NCBI RefSeq assembly: GCF_900102185.1
Contig: NZ_LT629690.1
Location: 3,596,001 to 3,660,000, forward strand
Length of the DNA: 64,000 nucleotides
Origin: Terriglobus roseus
Lineage (GTDB): Bacteria; Acidobacteriota; Terriglobia; Terriglobales; Acidobacteriaceae
Reading direction: 5' to 3'
The position numbers and the translations under genes were made by a program. Every line of letters begins with the position of its first letter. Position 1 is the first letter of the stretch. The notes below the pieces were generated by a model. It was not told the origin of the DNA, searched no databases, and was given only the letters and a program-made list of their open reading frames with translations. Shown piece after piece: positions 42,526 to 52,323 of this stretch.

Positions 42526-43629
42526 TTATGCCTGCAACTCCAACGGAGTTGTGGATTGACGCATGACCAACGTGTGCGAGTGAAATATCTGTCGCGGAGG
42601 AAGCTCAGGCTTCTGAATCCGCTCCATCAGAGTTTTCACCGCAGTTTGAGCCAACTCGCGACACGGCTGTCGCATGGTGGTTAACGGCGGTGTCAACAGC
42701 GTGGAATAGTGCACGTCGTCAAAACCCGCGACGGCAATTTCATCAGGAATCGCACGCTTCAGTTGGGCAAGTGTACGCATGAGCAGCGCGGCGGTTTGAT
42801 CGTTGGAACAGAGAATCGCATCCGGCTCAGAGACCTTAAGCAGGTTAGAAACAAACCGCGGATCAGAAGGGTCGCCAAAGTAGGGGATTTGGTGCCGAGC
42901 CTTCATGCCGAATCGACGAACCGCTTCACGACAGCCTAATAGGCGCAGGTCGGTCGTGGATGGGAAGTTGTCACGCGCAACGAAGCAGATACGTTTACGG
43001 CCCTGTTCCAACAGATGCGTCGTGATCGCAATTGAAGCAGCGACATTGTCGATGCCCACCAGATCGAACTCACTACGCGATGGATATTCGCCCAGGTCGC
43101 GGTCTAGAAGAACCAGCGGAATCTTCTGCTGACTCAACTTATCCGCAAGCTTACGGTTCCAATGGCTTCGATCTGGAATCGATTCAAAAGGCGCAAAGAA
43201 AACACCATCCACCTTGCGAGCAATGAACTCATTGCAAAGCTGAAGCGCATCTGCGCCCGTCACGATGGGAGTGGTCGCATCTCCCCACAGCACAGCGCAG
43301 CCAAGCGTCTGCGCAAAACGCGTGATCTCGTTGCAGATCGGATCAAGAATCTCCGTCTTACCCAGACCTGGAACGAAGATGCCAAGCGTATGCGTCTTTG
43401 CCGTTTGCACAGCCGGCTCAGAGGCAAGGTAATTTCCTGCTCCAGAGCGCCGCACGATCACACCCATCTGTTGCAATTCGCGCAGCGCGCGAGCTGCCGT
43501 GGGCCGAGAAACCTTATACCGCAGGCAGAGTTCCGTCTCGCTGGGAAGGCGCTTTCCACGTGCAAATTTCCCGCTGAGAATGTCTCTCTGCAACCCCTCA
43601 AACACTGACATGTACTTGTGTGTCTTCAT
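42526..43629 (-). CDS. GntR-LacI hybrid transcriptional regulator (AraR-like)
   Basis: A 367-residue regulator. The N-terminal winged helix is GntR type (GKRLPSETELCLRYKVSRPTAARALRELQQMGVI). The rest is a LacI-like periplasmic-binding-protein fold (TLGIFVPGL, DGVFFAPFES, PLVLLDRDLG, PDAILCSNDQTAALLM, VAGFDDVHYSTLLTPPLTT). This is the AraR layout, which senses free sugars. The ATG at 43629 is preferred; a 14-residue extension would run across the CCTGTA palindrome. It diverges from the FucP-like gene. Confidence 0.9.
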   Translation of the reverse strand: MKTHKYMSVFEGLQRDILSGKFARGKRLPSETELCLRYKVSRPTAARALRELQQMGVIVRRSGAGNYLASEPAVQTAKTHTLGIFVPGLGKTEILDPICNEITRFAQTLGCAVLWGDATTPIVTGADALQLCNEFIARKVDGVFFAPFESIPDRSHWNRKLADKLSQQKIPLVLLDRDLGEYPSRSEFDLVGIDNVAASIAITTHLLEQGRKRICFVARDNFPSTTDLRLLGCREAVRRFGMKARHQIPYFGDPSDPRFVSNLLKVSEPDAILCSNDQTAALLMRTLAQLKRAIPDEIAVAGFDDVHYSTLLTPPLTTMRQPCRELAQTAVKTLMERIQKPELPPRQIFHSHTLVMRQSTTPLELQA

Positions 43630-43633
43630 AGAA

Positions 43634-43647
43634 CCTGTAAGTACAGA
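43634..43647. promoter_or_regulatory. Predicted AraR-like operator between regulator and fucP-like gene
   Basis: CCTGTAAGTACAGA is an inverted repeat CTGTA-AG-TACAG starting five bases upstream of the regulator ATG. AraR operators have a related TGTAC-rich symmetry. A near-identical copy is at 57276-57289. A site this close to the start suggests self-repression. Confidence 0.65.
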
Positions 43648-43762
43648 TTTCCCCCTGTATCTGCTTGTCATCTCTATGAGACGAAGGCTAATGTTCGCTT
43701 TCGAAACCTATTTCATACGTCAGCTTGCACTTGAGCTATCAGTACAGGTTCCGGAAGCAGCG

Positions 43763-45205
43763 ATGACAGATAATACGAACACAAGTACAGAATTGTCCAA
43801 AGATTCAATGATCCCGGAAATCATACGTACGGAAACCACACACAGTGGCGCAACTGAGTTGCGTGCGCAGGACTTTGCTTTCAATGCAAAGCAGTCTGAA
43901 ATTGCAGAGCGCACGACTTCTGCACGATTGATTCCCGCAGGCGCGGTACGTCCCTTTGCTCTGGTGGCCAGCCTGTTCTTCCTGTGGGGCATTCCGAACA
44001 GCATGAACGACGTGTTGATTCGTCAGTTCATGAAATCGTTCTCGCTGACTCGCTTTGAAGCGGGACTCGTGCAATCAGCTTTCTATCTTGGATACTTCGT
44101 TCTGGCATTGCCCGCGGGCTTGACGATGAGGCGCTATGGCTATAAGCGCGGACTGATCGCCGGCCTGTGCCTGTTTGCCACAGGATGCTTTCTCTTTCTG
44201 CCCGCTGCCATATCCGGCACGTACGCATTTTTTCTGGGAGCACTCTTCGTAGTCGCAAGTGGACTCGCCTTTCTCGAAACAGCCTCCAACCCCTTCGTTG
44301 CACAGCTTGGCCCTGAAGCGACATCAGAACGCCGCCTCAACCTGGCGCAGGCATTCAATCCTCTCGGGTGCATCACTGGTGTCTTGCTTGGCACAATCTT
44401 CATCTTCTCGGGGGTGGAACTTTCACCCGCGGAAGTGGCCGTCAAGCAGGCAGATCACACCTATGCAAGCTATCTGCACATGGAAACACTGCGAGTCGTT
44501 ACACCGTACCTGGTGATTGGCGGCATCGCACTGGTGTGGGCTCTCCTCATTGGAGCAACAAAGTTTCCCAAGCTCGATGCAAACGATGAAAGCTGTGAAA
44601 CTCCCGGCGGCGACTGGCGTTCGCTACTTCACAAACCGCACTTTCTGTTTGGCGTCTTCGCACAGTTCATCCAATGCGGCTCGCAGGTTTGCATGTGGAG
44701 TTACTTCATCCAGTACTCCAAGGAATATGTGCACATCAGCGACAAGAAGGCCGGCCTGCTGCTCACCTGCATCCTGATCATCTTTGGAATCGGACGCTTC
44801 ATCTCCACAGGCCTCATGCAGCGCTTTAGCGCAAGCAGCCTTATGACTTGCTATGGCCTGACCAATGCGGGATTGCTTCTTTTCGCAATGTTCTTTCCCA
44901 CGTGGGCAGGCGTGATCGCCCTGCTGCTGACCAGCTTCTTCCTTTCGGTGATGTTCCCAACAATATTTGCGTTTGGAATTAAGGATCTTGGGCCCAACAC
45001 AAACATCGGCGGATCATTCATCGTTATGGCAATCGTTGGTGGCGCGGTCTTCACACCAATCATGGGATGGCTCGCAGAAGCATTGCACAGCACAGCACTC
45101 GCATTCGTCATACCGATGCTGGGCATGGCTGGCGTTGCAGCTTATGCGGCCTACATGGGCCGATACGAAAAGCGTCGCGCCGCAGATTGCGCAGCGCTGG
45201 CGTAA
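43763..45205 (+). CDS. FucP-like sugar:H+ symporter
   Basis: A 480-residue MFS protein of the FHS group (L-fucose permease type). It shows FFLWGIPNSMNDVLIRQFMKSF, the motif SAFYLGYFVLALPAGLTMRRYGYKRG, and the second-half GRFISTGLMQRF. An unusually long hydrophilic N-terminus of about 55 residues precedes helix 1. The ATG at 43763 is chosen; earlier in-frame ATGs exist at 43679 and 43691. Control by the divergent hybrid regulator is likely. L-fucose or a similar sugar is the expected cargo. Confidence 0.87.
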   Translation: MTDNTNTSTELSKDSMIPEIIRTETTHSGATELRAQDFAFNAKQSEIAERTTSARLIPAGAVRPFALVASLFFLWGIPNSMNDVLIRQFMKSFSLTRFEAGLVQSAFYLGYFVLALPAGLTMRRYGYKRGLIAGLCLFATGCFLFLPAAISGTYAFFLGALFVVASGLAFLETASNPFVAQLGPEATSERRLNLAQAFNPLGCITGVLLGTIFIFSGVELSPAEVAVKQADHTYASYLHMETLRVVTPYLVIGGIALVWALLIGATKFPKLDANDESCETPGGDWRSLLHKPHFLFGVFAQFIQCGSQVCMWSYFIQYSKEYVHISDKKAGLLLTCILIIFGIGRFISTGLMQRFSASSLMTCYGLTNAGLLLFAMFFPTWAGVIALLLTSFFLSVMFPTIFAFGIKDLGPNTNIGGSFIVMAIVGGAVFTPIMGWLAEALHSTALAFVIPMLGMAGVAAYAAYMGRYEKRRAADCAALA

Positions 45206-45322
45206 ATATAGTTTCTGTTTTGACTTGCAAACACATGGCGTAACCGAACAGTGAACAGCCGCACATGGAATTCCTCGACGCAGTTTGCGTAGAGAAGAAC
45301 CAAGCAACGCGGTGGAGGAACA

Positions 45323-47833
45323 ATGAAGCGCAGAACTTTTCTACAGGGAACTGCGGCATCACTTGCCGTCTCCTGTATCAGTGGCAGCAGGGCGTTGTAC
45401 GCGCTCGAAAGCAACCTGACCGACCTCAGTCACTGCACAGTGATCATTCCTTCTTCACCCTCGAAACGCGAAGTGGTTGCGGCAGACATGGTCGTCGACG
45501 AGATCATGAAGCGCTGCGGCGTCACTTGGAACAGGGGAAGCACTGCACCTGCCGGCACAGTAAAAATCTACTTGGGCACCCGCGCCAACTGGCATGCATT
45601 GGGTTCCGCAGTCTCCAGCATTGCTGCAAAAGCTACGAAGCTCCCCGCCGAATCCTATGCCATTGCTACAGGCAATGAAGGTGGCAACCCGTGGATTGCA
45701 GTGTGTGGTAGCGATGAACGCGGCCTGATCTTTGGTGCAGGACGAATGCTACGGTCGCTTCGCCTAATGCGCCGTGCGGTTTCAGGCGACCTAAAGGCGA
45801 TGAATCTGACCAGTTCGCCACACTACTCCGTACGTGGTCATCAGCTTGGCTTTCGTCCGAAGACGAATGCATACGATGCATTCACCGTGGAGATGTGGGA
45901 TCAATACATCCGCGAGCTTGCCATCTTCGGCACGAACACGGTGGAGCTACTGCCCCCCATCACGGACGACGATGCAGACAGCCCACACTTCGCCATTCCG
46001 CCGCAGCAGATGATGATCGAAATGTCGCGCATCTGCGACAAGTACGATCTGGATGTCTCTGTCTGGTATCCCGCCATGGCCAAGAACTATGGCGACGCAC
46101 AAACAGTTGACGCAGAGGTGCGCAATTGGGCTGAGGTTCTGCACTATCTTCCACGCGTGGACGTGGTGTTCGTCCCCGGTGGCGATCCTGGGCACACCGA
46201 ACCGAAATACATGCTGGCGCTTCTGGAAAAGCAGAAGGCAAGCCTGCGCAAGACACATCCGAAGTTGCAGATGTGGATGTCACCACAATCTTTCAACGCG
46301 GAGTGGCTAGCCGACTTCCTAAAGCTTGCCGCGGATCCGCAGACGCAGTCATGGCTCGACGGTATCGTCTTCGGTCCGCAAAACAGAAGCTCCATCTCAG
46401 AGCTGCGCAAGTCGCTACCTGCCAAGTATCCAATTCGCTTTTATCCAGACATAACGCACAGCATCGAGTCGCAGTACTCCATCAACAACTGGGATATCGC
46501 CTACGTTGTGACAGAGGGACGCGAAATCATTAATCCCCGCCCTGAAATTGAAGCGGCGATTCTTCGTTCCATGTTGAAGGACACAGTCGGCTTCGTCAGC
46601 TACTCCGAGGGAGTCAATGACGATGTAAACAAGTTCGTCTGGAGCCTTGTCTCCTGGGATCCGAAGATGTCCGCCACAGAAGCCGTTCGCGACTTTGGCA
46701 ACTACATCATCGGAGCAAGGGACGGTTCCGCATACGCACAGGGCCTCTTGGATCTCGAACACAACTGGGAAGGAAGACTCGCAACGAACGAACTCGTTGA
46801 CGTGACACTACAGAAGTTCCTCTCCATTGAGAGGAATGCTTCGCCCTTCTTGTTGCAAAACTGGCGGTGGCAGCAAGCACTGTTCCGCGCATGCTGCGAT
46901 GCATATGTGCGCCGACGTTTGCTCTTTGAATCAGGCGAGCTTGCGCGCGCGCAAAGCGTACTGGAGCGCATTGAAGACTTCGGCTTTGCCTCCGTTCCGT
47001 GGGGCACGGGTGGCAAGCCCGAACCGATGCCCGCCAACGGTATTGATCCACAGAATCTTGTCGATGAAGCGATTGAGATTTTGCGCAAAGCCGCAGTGGT
47101 GCAGATCGCACCCGCACTCCGCACACGCATCAGCGAACTCGGCTATGCTCTGTTCCAAAGCATTCATCAGCAGCTTGCAGTAGAGCGGTTACAGGGTGAA
47201 GGCGTGGAACGTGGCGCTCCGCTCGACACCATCGATCATCCTGTTACGGATGCTCCTTACTTCCTCAAGCGGCTTAAAGCTCTCAGTTCCATTGAAGTGC
47301 AGGAAGAAAAGATTGGTGCGATTCGAGCGTTGCTGAATCGCACCAACCCCGGCCCCGGTGGCTTCTACGATGAGCTGGGTAACATCACCAACCGCCCACA
47401 TCTTGTCATCGAAAACGTCGAAGGCGATTTTGATTTCCGTCGCTCGACACACGTTGGCACTAACTACCCCGACCGCTTTGGTGCTGATGAACCCATGGCA
47501 TGGAAGCACTGGGCAGAGAGTCTGTATGAAGAGCCGTTGAAGATGCGCTACACGGGACTTGATCCAAACGTGGAATACAGCCTTCAGGTAGTCATCTCTG
47601 GCGATTCGAAAAACGTGAAAACGAAGCTCGTGGCAAATGAGTCCACTGAGATTCATCCGATGCAACTGCGTCCTTGGCCTCCTGCGCCACAGACATTTGC
47701 GCTTCCCAAATCAGCAACCGCATCAGGCGAGCTTCTGCTCACGTGGACGCGCGAAGCTGGCCTCGGCGGCAACGGCCGCGGATGCCAGGTTGCTGAAGTT
47801 ATGTTGAAACCCGTCATTAAGAAGGAGGCGTAG
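45323..47833 (+). CDS. Tat-exported glycoside-hydrolase-like protein, family unassigned
   Basis: An 836-residue protein with a twin-arginine signal (MKRRTFLQGTAASLA, RR at 3-4). The first about 140 residues look like the non-catalytic alpha/beta domain seen before GH20 and GH67 barrels. From about 165 a barrel-like part begins (YSVRGHQLGFRPKTNAYDAFT) with WYPAMAKNYGD, VFVPGGDPGHTEP and FYPDITHS. A beta-rich C-terminal domain ends it. I cannot assign a CAZy family or name the acid residues. GGAGG lies before the ATG. The HpaI-type aldolase follows after six bases. Confidence 0.7.
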   Translation: MKRRTFLQGTAASLAVSCISGSRALYALESNLTDLSHCTVIIPSSPSKREVVAADMVVDEIMKRCGVTWNRGSTAPAGTVKIYLGTRANWHALGSAVSSIAAKATKLPAESYAIATGNEGGNPWIAVCGSDERGLIFGAGRMLRSLRLMRRAVSGDLKAMNLTSSPHYSVRGHQLGFRPKTNAYDAFTVEMWDQYIRELAIFGTNTVELLPPITDDDADSPHFAIPPQQMMIEMSRICDKYDLDVSVWYPAMAKNYGDAQTVDAEVRNWAEVLHYLPRVDVVFVPGGDPGHTEPKYMLALLEKQKASLRKTHPKLQMWMSPQSFNAEWLADFLKLAADPQTQSWLDGIVFGPQNRSSISELRKSLPAKYPIRFYPDITHSIESQYSINNWDIAYVVTEGREIINPRPEIEAAILRSMLKDTVGFVSYSEGVNDDVNKFVWSLVSWDPKMSATEAVRDFGNYIIGARDGSAYAQGLLDLEHNWEGRLATNELVDVTLQKFLSIERNASPFLLQNWRWQQALFRACCDAYVRRRLLFESGELARAQSVLERIEDFGFASVPWGTGGKPEPMPANGIDPQNLVDEAIEILRKAAVVQIAPALRTRISELGYALFQSIHQQLAVERLQGEGVERGAPLDTIDHPVTDAPYFLKRLKALSSIEVQEEKIGAIRALLNRTNPGPGGFYDELGNITNRPHLVIENVEGDFDFRRSTHVGTNYPDRFGADEPMAWKHWAESLYEEPLKMRYTGLDPNVEYSLQVVISGDSKNVKTKLVANESTEIHPMQLRPWPPAPQTFALPKSATASGELLLTWTREAGLGGNGRGCQVAEVMLKPVIKKEA

Positions 47834-47839
47834 ACCCCA

Positions 47840-48673
47840 ATGGCCAATGAATATGCCCCAGACCGGCACCCATCCAGCAACGACACGTGGAGTGTCGTGC
47901 GCGAAAGACTGAAGGCGGGCGAGTTTGTCCTGGGCATGACCGTCACTTCGAACAACGTAGAAACCGCCGCGCACGCAGCAACGCTGGGCTTCCACTTCCT
48001 CTGGTGCGAGATGGAGCACTCTTCCCTCTCCCTAGAATCTCTGCGCACAATGGTGCTGGCCACACGCGGTTTGCCTGCACCCGTCTTCGCACGTGTGCCG
48101 TGGCCTGAAGTATGGCTCGCAAAGCGCGTACTTGATCAAGGCGTGCAGGGAGTCATCTTTCCCTTTGTTTCCGATGTAGAACGTGCACAGAAGGCGGTTC
48201 ATGGATGCCACTATCCTCCCTTTGGCCGCCGTGGCTCAGGTGCAGGCCTCGCAGTCGCCACTTGGCCCGCACCAGGCAGCTATTACGACTCCGCCGATGC
48301 AAACATTCTGGTGGTATGCGTGATTGAAGAAGCAGAAGCCGTTGACCGAATTGAAGAGATTGCCGCAATGCCCGGCATCGACGTAATCTTCATCGGCGTC
48401 AGCGATCTATCCTTCTCACTGGGCCTGCGTGGCCGCCAGGATGAGCCTCTGCTGGAAGAGGCAATTACGAAAATCGTTGCAGCAGCACAGCGCAATGGCA
48501 AATGGCTGGGCCGCCCGGCGGGCAGCGCGGAAGATGTGCGCCGCTTCGGAGAGCAAGGCTTCCAGTTCTTCCAGTCGCTAACGGAACTCGGTCTGATGAA
48601 GCTCGGAGCCAAAGCTTTGCTGGAACCGCTGGGTATCAAAGACAAGCCGCAGGAACAGACAACCTTCTACTAA
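47840..48673 (+). CDS. HpaI/RhmA-type class II aldolase
   Basis: A 277-residue member of the HpcH/HpaI aldolase family, metal-dependent enzymes that cleave 2-keto-3-deoxy acids to pyruvate and an aldehyde. It has LWCEMEHSSLSLE, GVIFPFVSDVERAQKAV, YPPFGRRGSG and IDVIFIGVSDLSFSLG, typical of RhmA and HpaI. Only six bases separate it from the glycosidase-like gene, so the two are co-translated. RhmA-like enzymes end non-phosphorylating rhamnose or fucose routes, which fits the locus but is inferred. Confidence 0.87.
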   Translation: MANEYAPDRHPSSNDTWSVVRERLKAGEFVLGMTVTSNNVETAAHAATLGFHFLWCEMEHSSLSLESLRTMVLATRGLPAPVFARVPWPEVWLAKRVLDQGVQGVIFPFVSDVERAQKAVHGCHYPPFGRRGSGAGLAVATWPAPGSYYDSADANILVVCVIEEAEAVDRIEEIAAMPGIDVIFIGVSDLSFSLGLRGRQDEPLLEEAITKIVAAAQRNGKWLGRPAGSAEDVRRFGEQGFQFFQSLTELGLMKLGAKALLEPLGIKDKPQEQTTFY

Positions 48674-48696
48674 TCCTGCTGCATACACAATAAGCA

Positions 48697-48728
48697 AGAA
48701 GGCGGATGCAAGTTTGCATCCGCCTTCT
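48697..48728. terminator. Strong bidirectional terminator
   Basis: AGAAGGCGGATGCAA (48697-48711) pairs perfectly with 48714-48728 to give a stem of up to 15 bp. It is followed by GTTTTGC on the plus side and TGCTTATT on the minus side. It lies between the convergent aldolase and alpha-mannosidase genes. Confidence 0.9.
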
Positions 48729-48740
48729 GTTTTGCTGCTC

Positions 48741-51700
48741 TTACTTAGTTGCTCGCTCTGTACCTTGTGAATGCCACATGCCGCTGCCGCGCGACGGGTA
48801 CACCAGACGCACGGTGTTAATGGAATAAGGCTCTGCATTGAACTCGACTTCATCGCCATGCAAAGCTACTTGCGCGTTGGAACCATTCACAGGCTGCTCC
48901 ATCAGGTTGGTCTCTGTAGCCTGCGTTGCGCCTGCAGGCACAGTGATCTTGGCGCGTGTCTTCTCACCAGCCCATTCATAGAAGCGCAGAGTGAGACTGT
49001 CATCGTCCTCGCTCTTCTTGATCGATGTCACAACAATGTTGTGTTGAGCGGCATGAACGAGAGAGTGATTCGCGGGAAGATCGCCGCCATGCGGAATCGC
49101 CTGCACAGCCTCCATCGGATAGTTGAATTCGTAGCCGCGAAGAACCGTATCGGCCTGCTTCCATGAAGCAGCGTGTGGATAAAGCGAGTAACTGAAGTGA
49201 TGATGACCACGATCAGCTGTTGGATCGGGATAAAGCGGCGCGCGAAGCAACGACAGACGAAGCGTGTTGCCAAGCGCGTCGTAGCCATACTTCGAATCGT
49301 TGATAAGGCTCAAGCCATGCTCGCTATTGCCGAGGTCCGCCCACTTCTGTGCTGAGACTTCAAAGCGGGCTGCATCAATGACATTGTCGCGTGTCGTAGG
49401 ACGTTCAATACTTCCGTACGGAATCTCGTACGTGGCAGTCGAGCTCGTTGCGGTAAGCGGGAAGCTCGCCTTCAGCAGAACGTGTGTCTCATGCCAGTCA
49501 ATGTCATTCACCACGTCAACGCGAGGCGAGTTGGCATACAGCGTGATGTCCTGCACAAACGTGGACTTACTCCAATGCCGCTTGATGCGGATGACAGAAC
49601 GCAGTGGGCCGCTCTCGATCGTCTGGATGCTGTCAAGCTGGGTAATGTCTGTTTCTTGCTTGTCATATCCCTTATCGATATTCCACGCATCCTCGACGCG
49701 GATGCTGTCCATATTCACTTCCGTCAGGCCGCGCCCCAAGTCAACAAACGTCTCAAGCTTGTTGCCGCATTGATTGGGAGCGATATTCTCAAACTTCGCG
49801 TCCTTCCGATAAAGGCTAGTAATGCAACCCGTCTTAGGATCAAGCGTTACGCGCAGCAAGCTGTTTTCCAGCGTTGTGCCATGCACCGATAGATCACTCG
49901 GAACCGCACGCTTACCAGGAACAGCATGCAACACGGTATATCCAATCGCAGGCACACTCTTTGGCTTCAACAGTAGTTGATATGTGTTGGTTAACTTGTC
50001 CTGCGACAAGACCTGCATAGGAATAGGCTGATTGTCTGCATCGAGCACGCTGATGCCATTCGGCGTTGCATGCGGCATTTGCACTGTTGCAGTCACCGCA
50101 TCGGAACGATTCCAGCTCAGGCTGTTCCACACGATGACAGGAACACCCGGCTGCGCAGCGGTGTTGATATGGTGCTGCAGTTCACGTAGCGCATTGCCCT
50201 CAGCTTCGTTGGCAATGCGATGCGCTTCGTCATAGTCGTGCTGTGCATCAACATAGGCCGCAGCAATCGCAGTTCCCGATGCAACATCATGAAATTCGTT
50301 GAACGCCTTCTTCTTCCACGCTTGCGTAAAGGATTCACCGGGATAGTTCAAACCACTGAGCCATGCAAGAGACGAGAACTTCTCCGCATCCAACAGCCAC
50401 TGATCACTGCGACGCATATGAGCCTTCTGGTCGCTATGAGTGGTGTACGTGCCGCGATGATGTTCTAGATAGATTTCATCGTTCCACACAGGCAGACTGA
50501 TCTTGCCTGCAGCAGGCGCGGGAAGCTGCGTATTGCCCGCAGCAAGCGTCTTGTAATTCCACACAGGCATACCTGTGGTGCCAACACGCGCGTTCATATC
50601 ATCGAAGAATGCTTGCGACGTCCGGAACTCAACACGAGGATAGACACGCTTGGGGTTCGACCAATTGATGCCATTCTGAATAGCCGTGCGCGCGTCATAG
50701 ATGTTCAGCCGACCAAGGCTGGGTCCGAAAACATGCATCAATTGCTGCTGACCAGGATTGAGCCGCATCGCAACAGCCGCGTCCTGCGCAATCTCTGACG
50801 CCTCCGTATCTTTCACAATGTCGTGCGGAAAATATGAAAGCACACGACTGCCATCCGGAGCCTGCCACCAGAAAAGTTTTAGGGGCAACTGATTCGTGTC
50901 GTTATAACGCAACTTTTGCGTGACGAAGTAATCAATTCCCGACTTCTTATAGATCTGCGGAAGCTGCCAGTCATAACCGAAGGAATCAACATTCCATCCG
51001 ACCTTGACGTCATAGTTGAACTTCTTCAGGAAGTACCGCTTACCCAGCAACAGCTGCCGCACTTGCGATTCGCCGTCGGTCATGTTGAGATCGGGTTCAA
51101 TCCACATGCCACCCACTGGCTCCCAGCGACCTTCCTTCACACGCTTCTGAATCTCGCTGAACAACGCAGGAAACTTCTCTTCGATCCACTCGTAATACTG
51201 CGCGCTCGATTGCGAAAAAATGTACTGCGGATATTCGTGCATCATCTCGATCGCACTGGCGAATGTGAAATGAACCTGATCAACGCCTTCAGAAGCCGTC
51301 CACAACCATGCCGCATCAATGTGTGCATCGCCGGTAAGTTGAATGAAAAATTTCTTAAGCAGCGGCTGTAGCGGCTCCAGAGCAGCCTGCGCCTTCACCA
51401 TCGAGGCATCAAATGCAGTCTGGTCATTGCGGTCGAGAGCGCTCAGACTGACAGAAGTTGCGGCAGCATCCAGCAGCTTTTCCTGAGCCGCAAGCTGATT
51501 CGGATCGGAGATGAGAGCCGGAAGCAGCTCCGCCGCAGAAACCAGTTCCGTTGCAAGCGCCGTTGGATCCGGACGATTCGGCACAAAGTTCACATCAACA
51601 TAAGCACCTTCAAAATGCTTGATGTCTGTGCTGGGCGGCATCTTTACCGCAATCAGAATCTTGTCGCCGGGCTTCGCGCTATCAATAACAGTGCGCGGTC

Positions 51701-52133
51701 CAATGTACGTTCCTTCCGTGTCCTTGCGACCGTTGTAATAGATCATCTCGTAGAGATAGCCGCGCCCCGGGCCGTAGCCACCCACATCCACCTTGAACGT
51801 GATGCGCGTGCCAGTAAGGTCGTAGCCATTCAGTGTCTTCGGCACTTCAATCCATCGCCGAATCCAAATCTCTTCCTTCGGCGCAACAAACGGGAGCTTG
51901 ATCGTCTTCCAGTTAGAAGTATCGAGAGCTGGGCTCTCACCATGTTCAATCGGCCCCTCGTGATACTGCCATTCGCGCGCGTCGAGCGATGCAAATGAGG
52001 ACAGGCGTTGAACAACAGCTTGCCCCTGTGGAGAGAACTTGTAAGAAGGCGCAGCGTTGGACTGCGCCGTCAACGGCGCAGCGAGAGTCGCAACGGAGGC
52101 GAGCACAGCAAGGAAACGCGGCGTGGAATACAT
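48741..52133 (-). CDS. Secreted GH38 alpha-mannosidase
   Basis: A 1130-residue exported glycosidase. A signal peptide (RFLAVLASVATLAAPLTAQS) is followed by a jelly-roll-like N-terminal domain (about 50-190). The GH38 catalytic domain shows GDAHIDAAWLW (zinc ligands H and D) near 268-278, GGMWIEPDLNMTDGESQVRQ, and the nucleophile region GWNVDSFGYDWQLPQI. Large beta domains complete the protein. It lies downstream of a TonB receptor on the same strand, so it probably trims mannose from imported or surface-bound glycans. Confidence 0.92.
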   Translation of the reverse strand: MYSTPRFLAVLASVATLAAPLTAQSNAAPSYKFSPQGQAVVQRLSSFASLDAREWQYHEGPIEHGESPALDTSNWKTIKLPFVAPKEEIWIRRWIEVPKTLNGYDLTGTRITFKVDVGGYGPGRGYLYEMIYYNGRKDTEGTYIGPRTVIDSAKPGDKILIAVKMPPSTDIKHFEGAYVDVNFVPNRPDPTALATELVSAAELLPALISDPNQLAAQEKLLDAAATSVSLSALDRNDQTAFDASMVKAQAALEPLQPLLKKFFIQLTGDAHIDAAWLWTASEGVDQVHFTFASAIEMMHEYPQYIFSQSSAQYYEWIEEKFPALFSEIQKRVKEGRWEPVGGMWIEPDLNMTDGESQVRQLLLGKRYFLKKFNYDVKVGWNVDSFGYDWQLPQIYKKSGIDYFVTQKLRYNDTNQLPLKLFWWQAPDGSRVLSYFPHDIVKDTEASEIAQDAAVAMRLNPGQQQLMHVFGPSLGRLNIYDARTAIQNGINWSNPKRVYPRVEFRTSQAFFDDMNARVGTTGMPVWNYKTLAAGNTQLPAPAAGKISLPVWNDEIYLEHHRGTYTTHSDQKAHMRRSDQWLLDAEKFSSLAWLSGLNYPGESFTQAWKKKAFNEFHDVASGTAIAAAYVDAQHDYDEAHRIANEAEGNALRELQHHINTAAQPGVPVIVWNSLSWNRSDAVTATVQMPHATPNGISVLDADNQPIPMQVLSQDKLTNTYQLLLKPKSVPAIGYTVLHAVPGKRAVPSDLSVHGTTLENSLLRVTLDPKTGCITSLYRKDAKFENIAPNQCGNKLETFVDLGRGLTEVNMDSIRVEDAWNIDKGYDKQETDITQLDSIQTIESGPLRSVIRIKRHWSKSTFVQDITLYANSPRVDVVNDIDWHETHVLLKASFPLTATSSTATYEIPYGSIERPTTRDNVIDAARFEVSAQKWADLGNSEHGLSLINDSKYGYDALGNTLRLSLLRAPLYPDPTADRGHHHFSYSLYPHAASWKQADTVLRGYEFNYPMEAVQAIPHGGDLPANHSLVHAAQHNIVVTSIKKSEDDDSLTLRFYEWAGEKTRAKITVPAGATQATETNLMEQPVNGSNAQVALHGDEVEFNAEPYSINTVRLVYPSRGSGMWHSQGTERATK

Positions 52134-52228
52134 ATCTTGGGTCCACCTATGGTGTTGGGCTGAAGCTCAAACATCGTACTGCGTTCTCAGCACGAGCTCG
52201 ACAAATTCAGCATCCTTCGTACGGGTAA

Positions 52229-52265
52229 GAGGGGCGGAGATGCCGATAGGTCATCGCCGCCCCTC
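52229..52265. terminator. Long hairpin between TonB receptor and mannosidase genes
   Basis: A 14-base arm at 52229-52242 pairs with 52252-52265 with a single A-G mismatch around a nine-base loop. The minus-strand tail is CTTACCC, with few T residues, so it may attenuate or stabilise RNA more than end it. Confidence 0.6.
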
Positions 52266-52323
52266 CTTAATAGAACCCGCAGCACCGAAATGTAAAGGTA
52301 GCCGCGGGGGTTATGGCTTCTGG

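Noticed and set aside
43741-43790. Two AGTACAG half-sites near the fucP-like start
   Set aside because: Only one half of the palindrome is present at each place and one is inside the gene.
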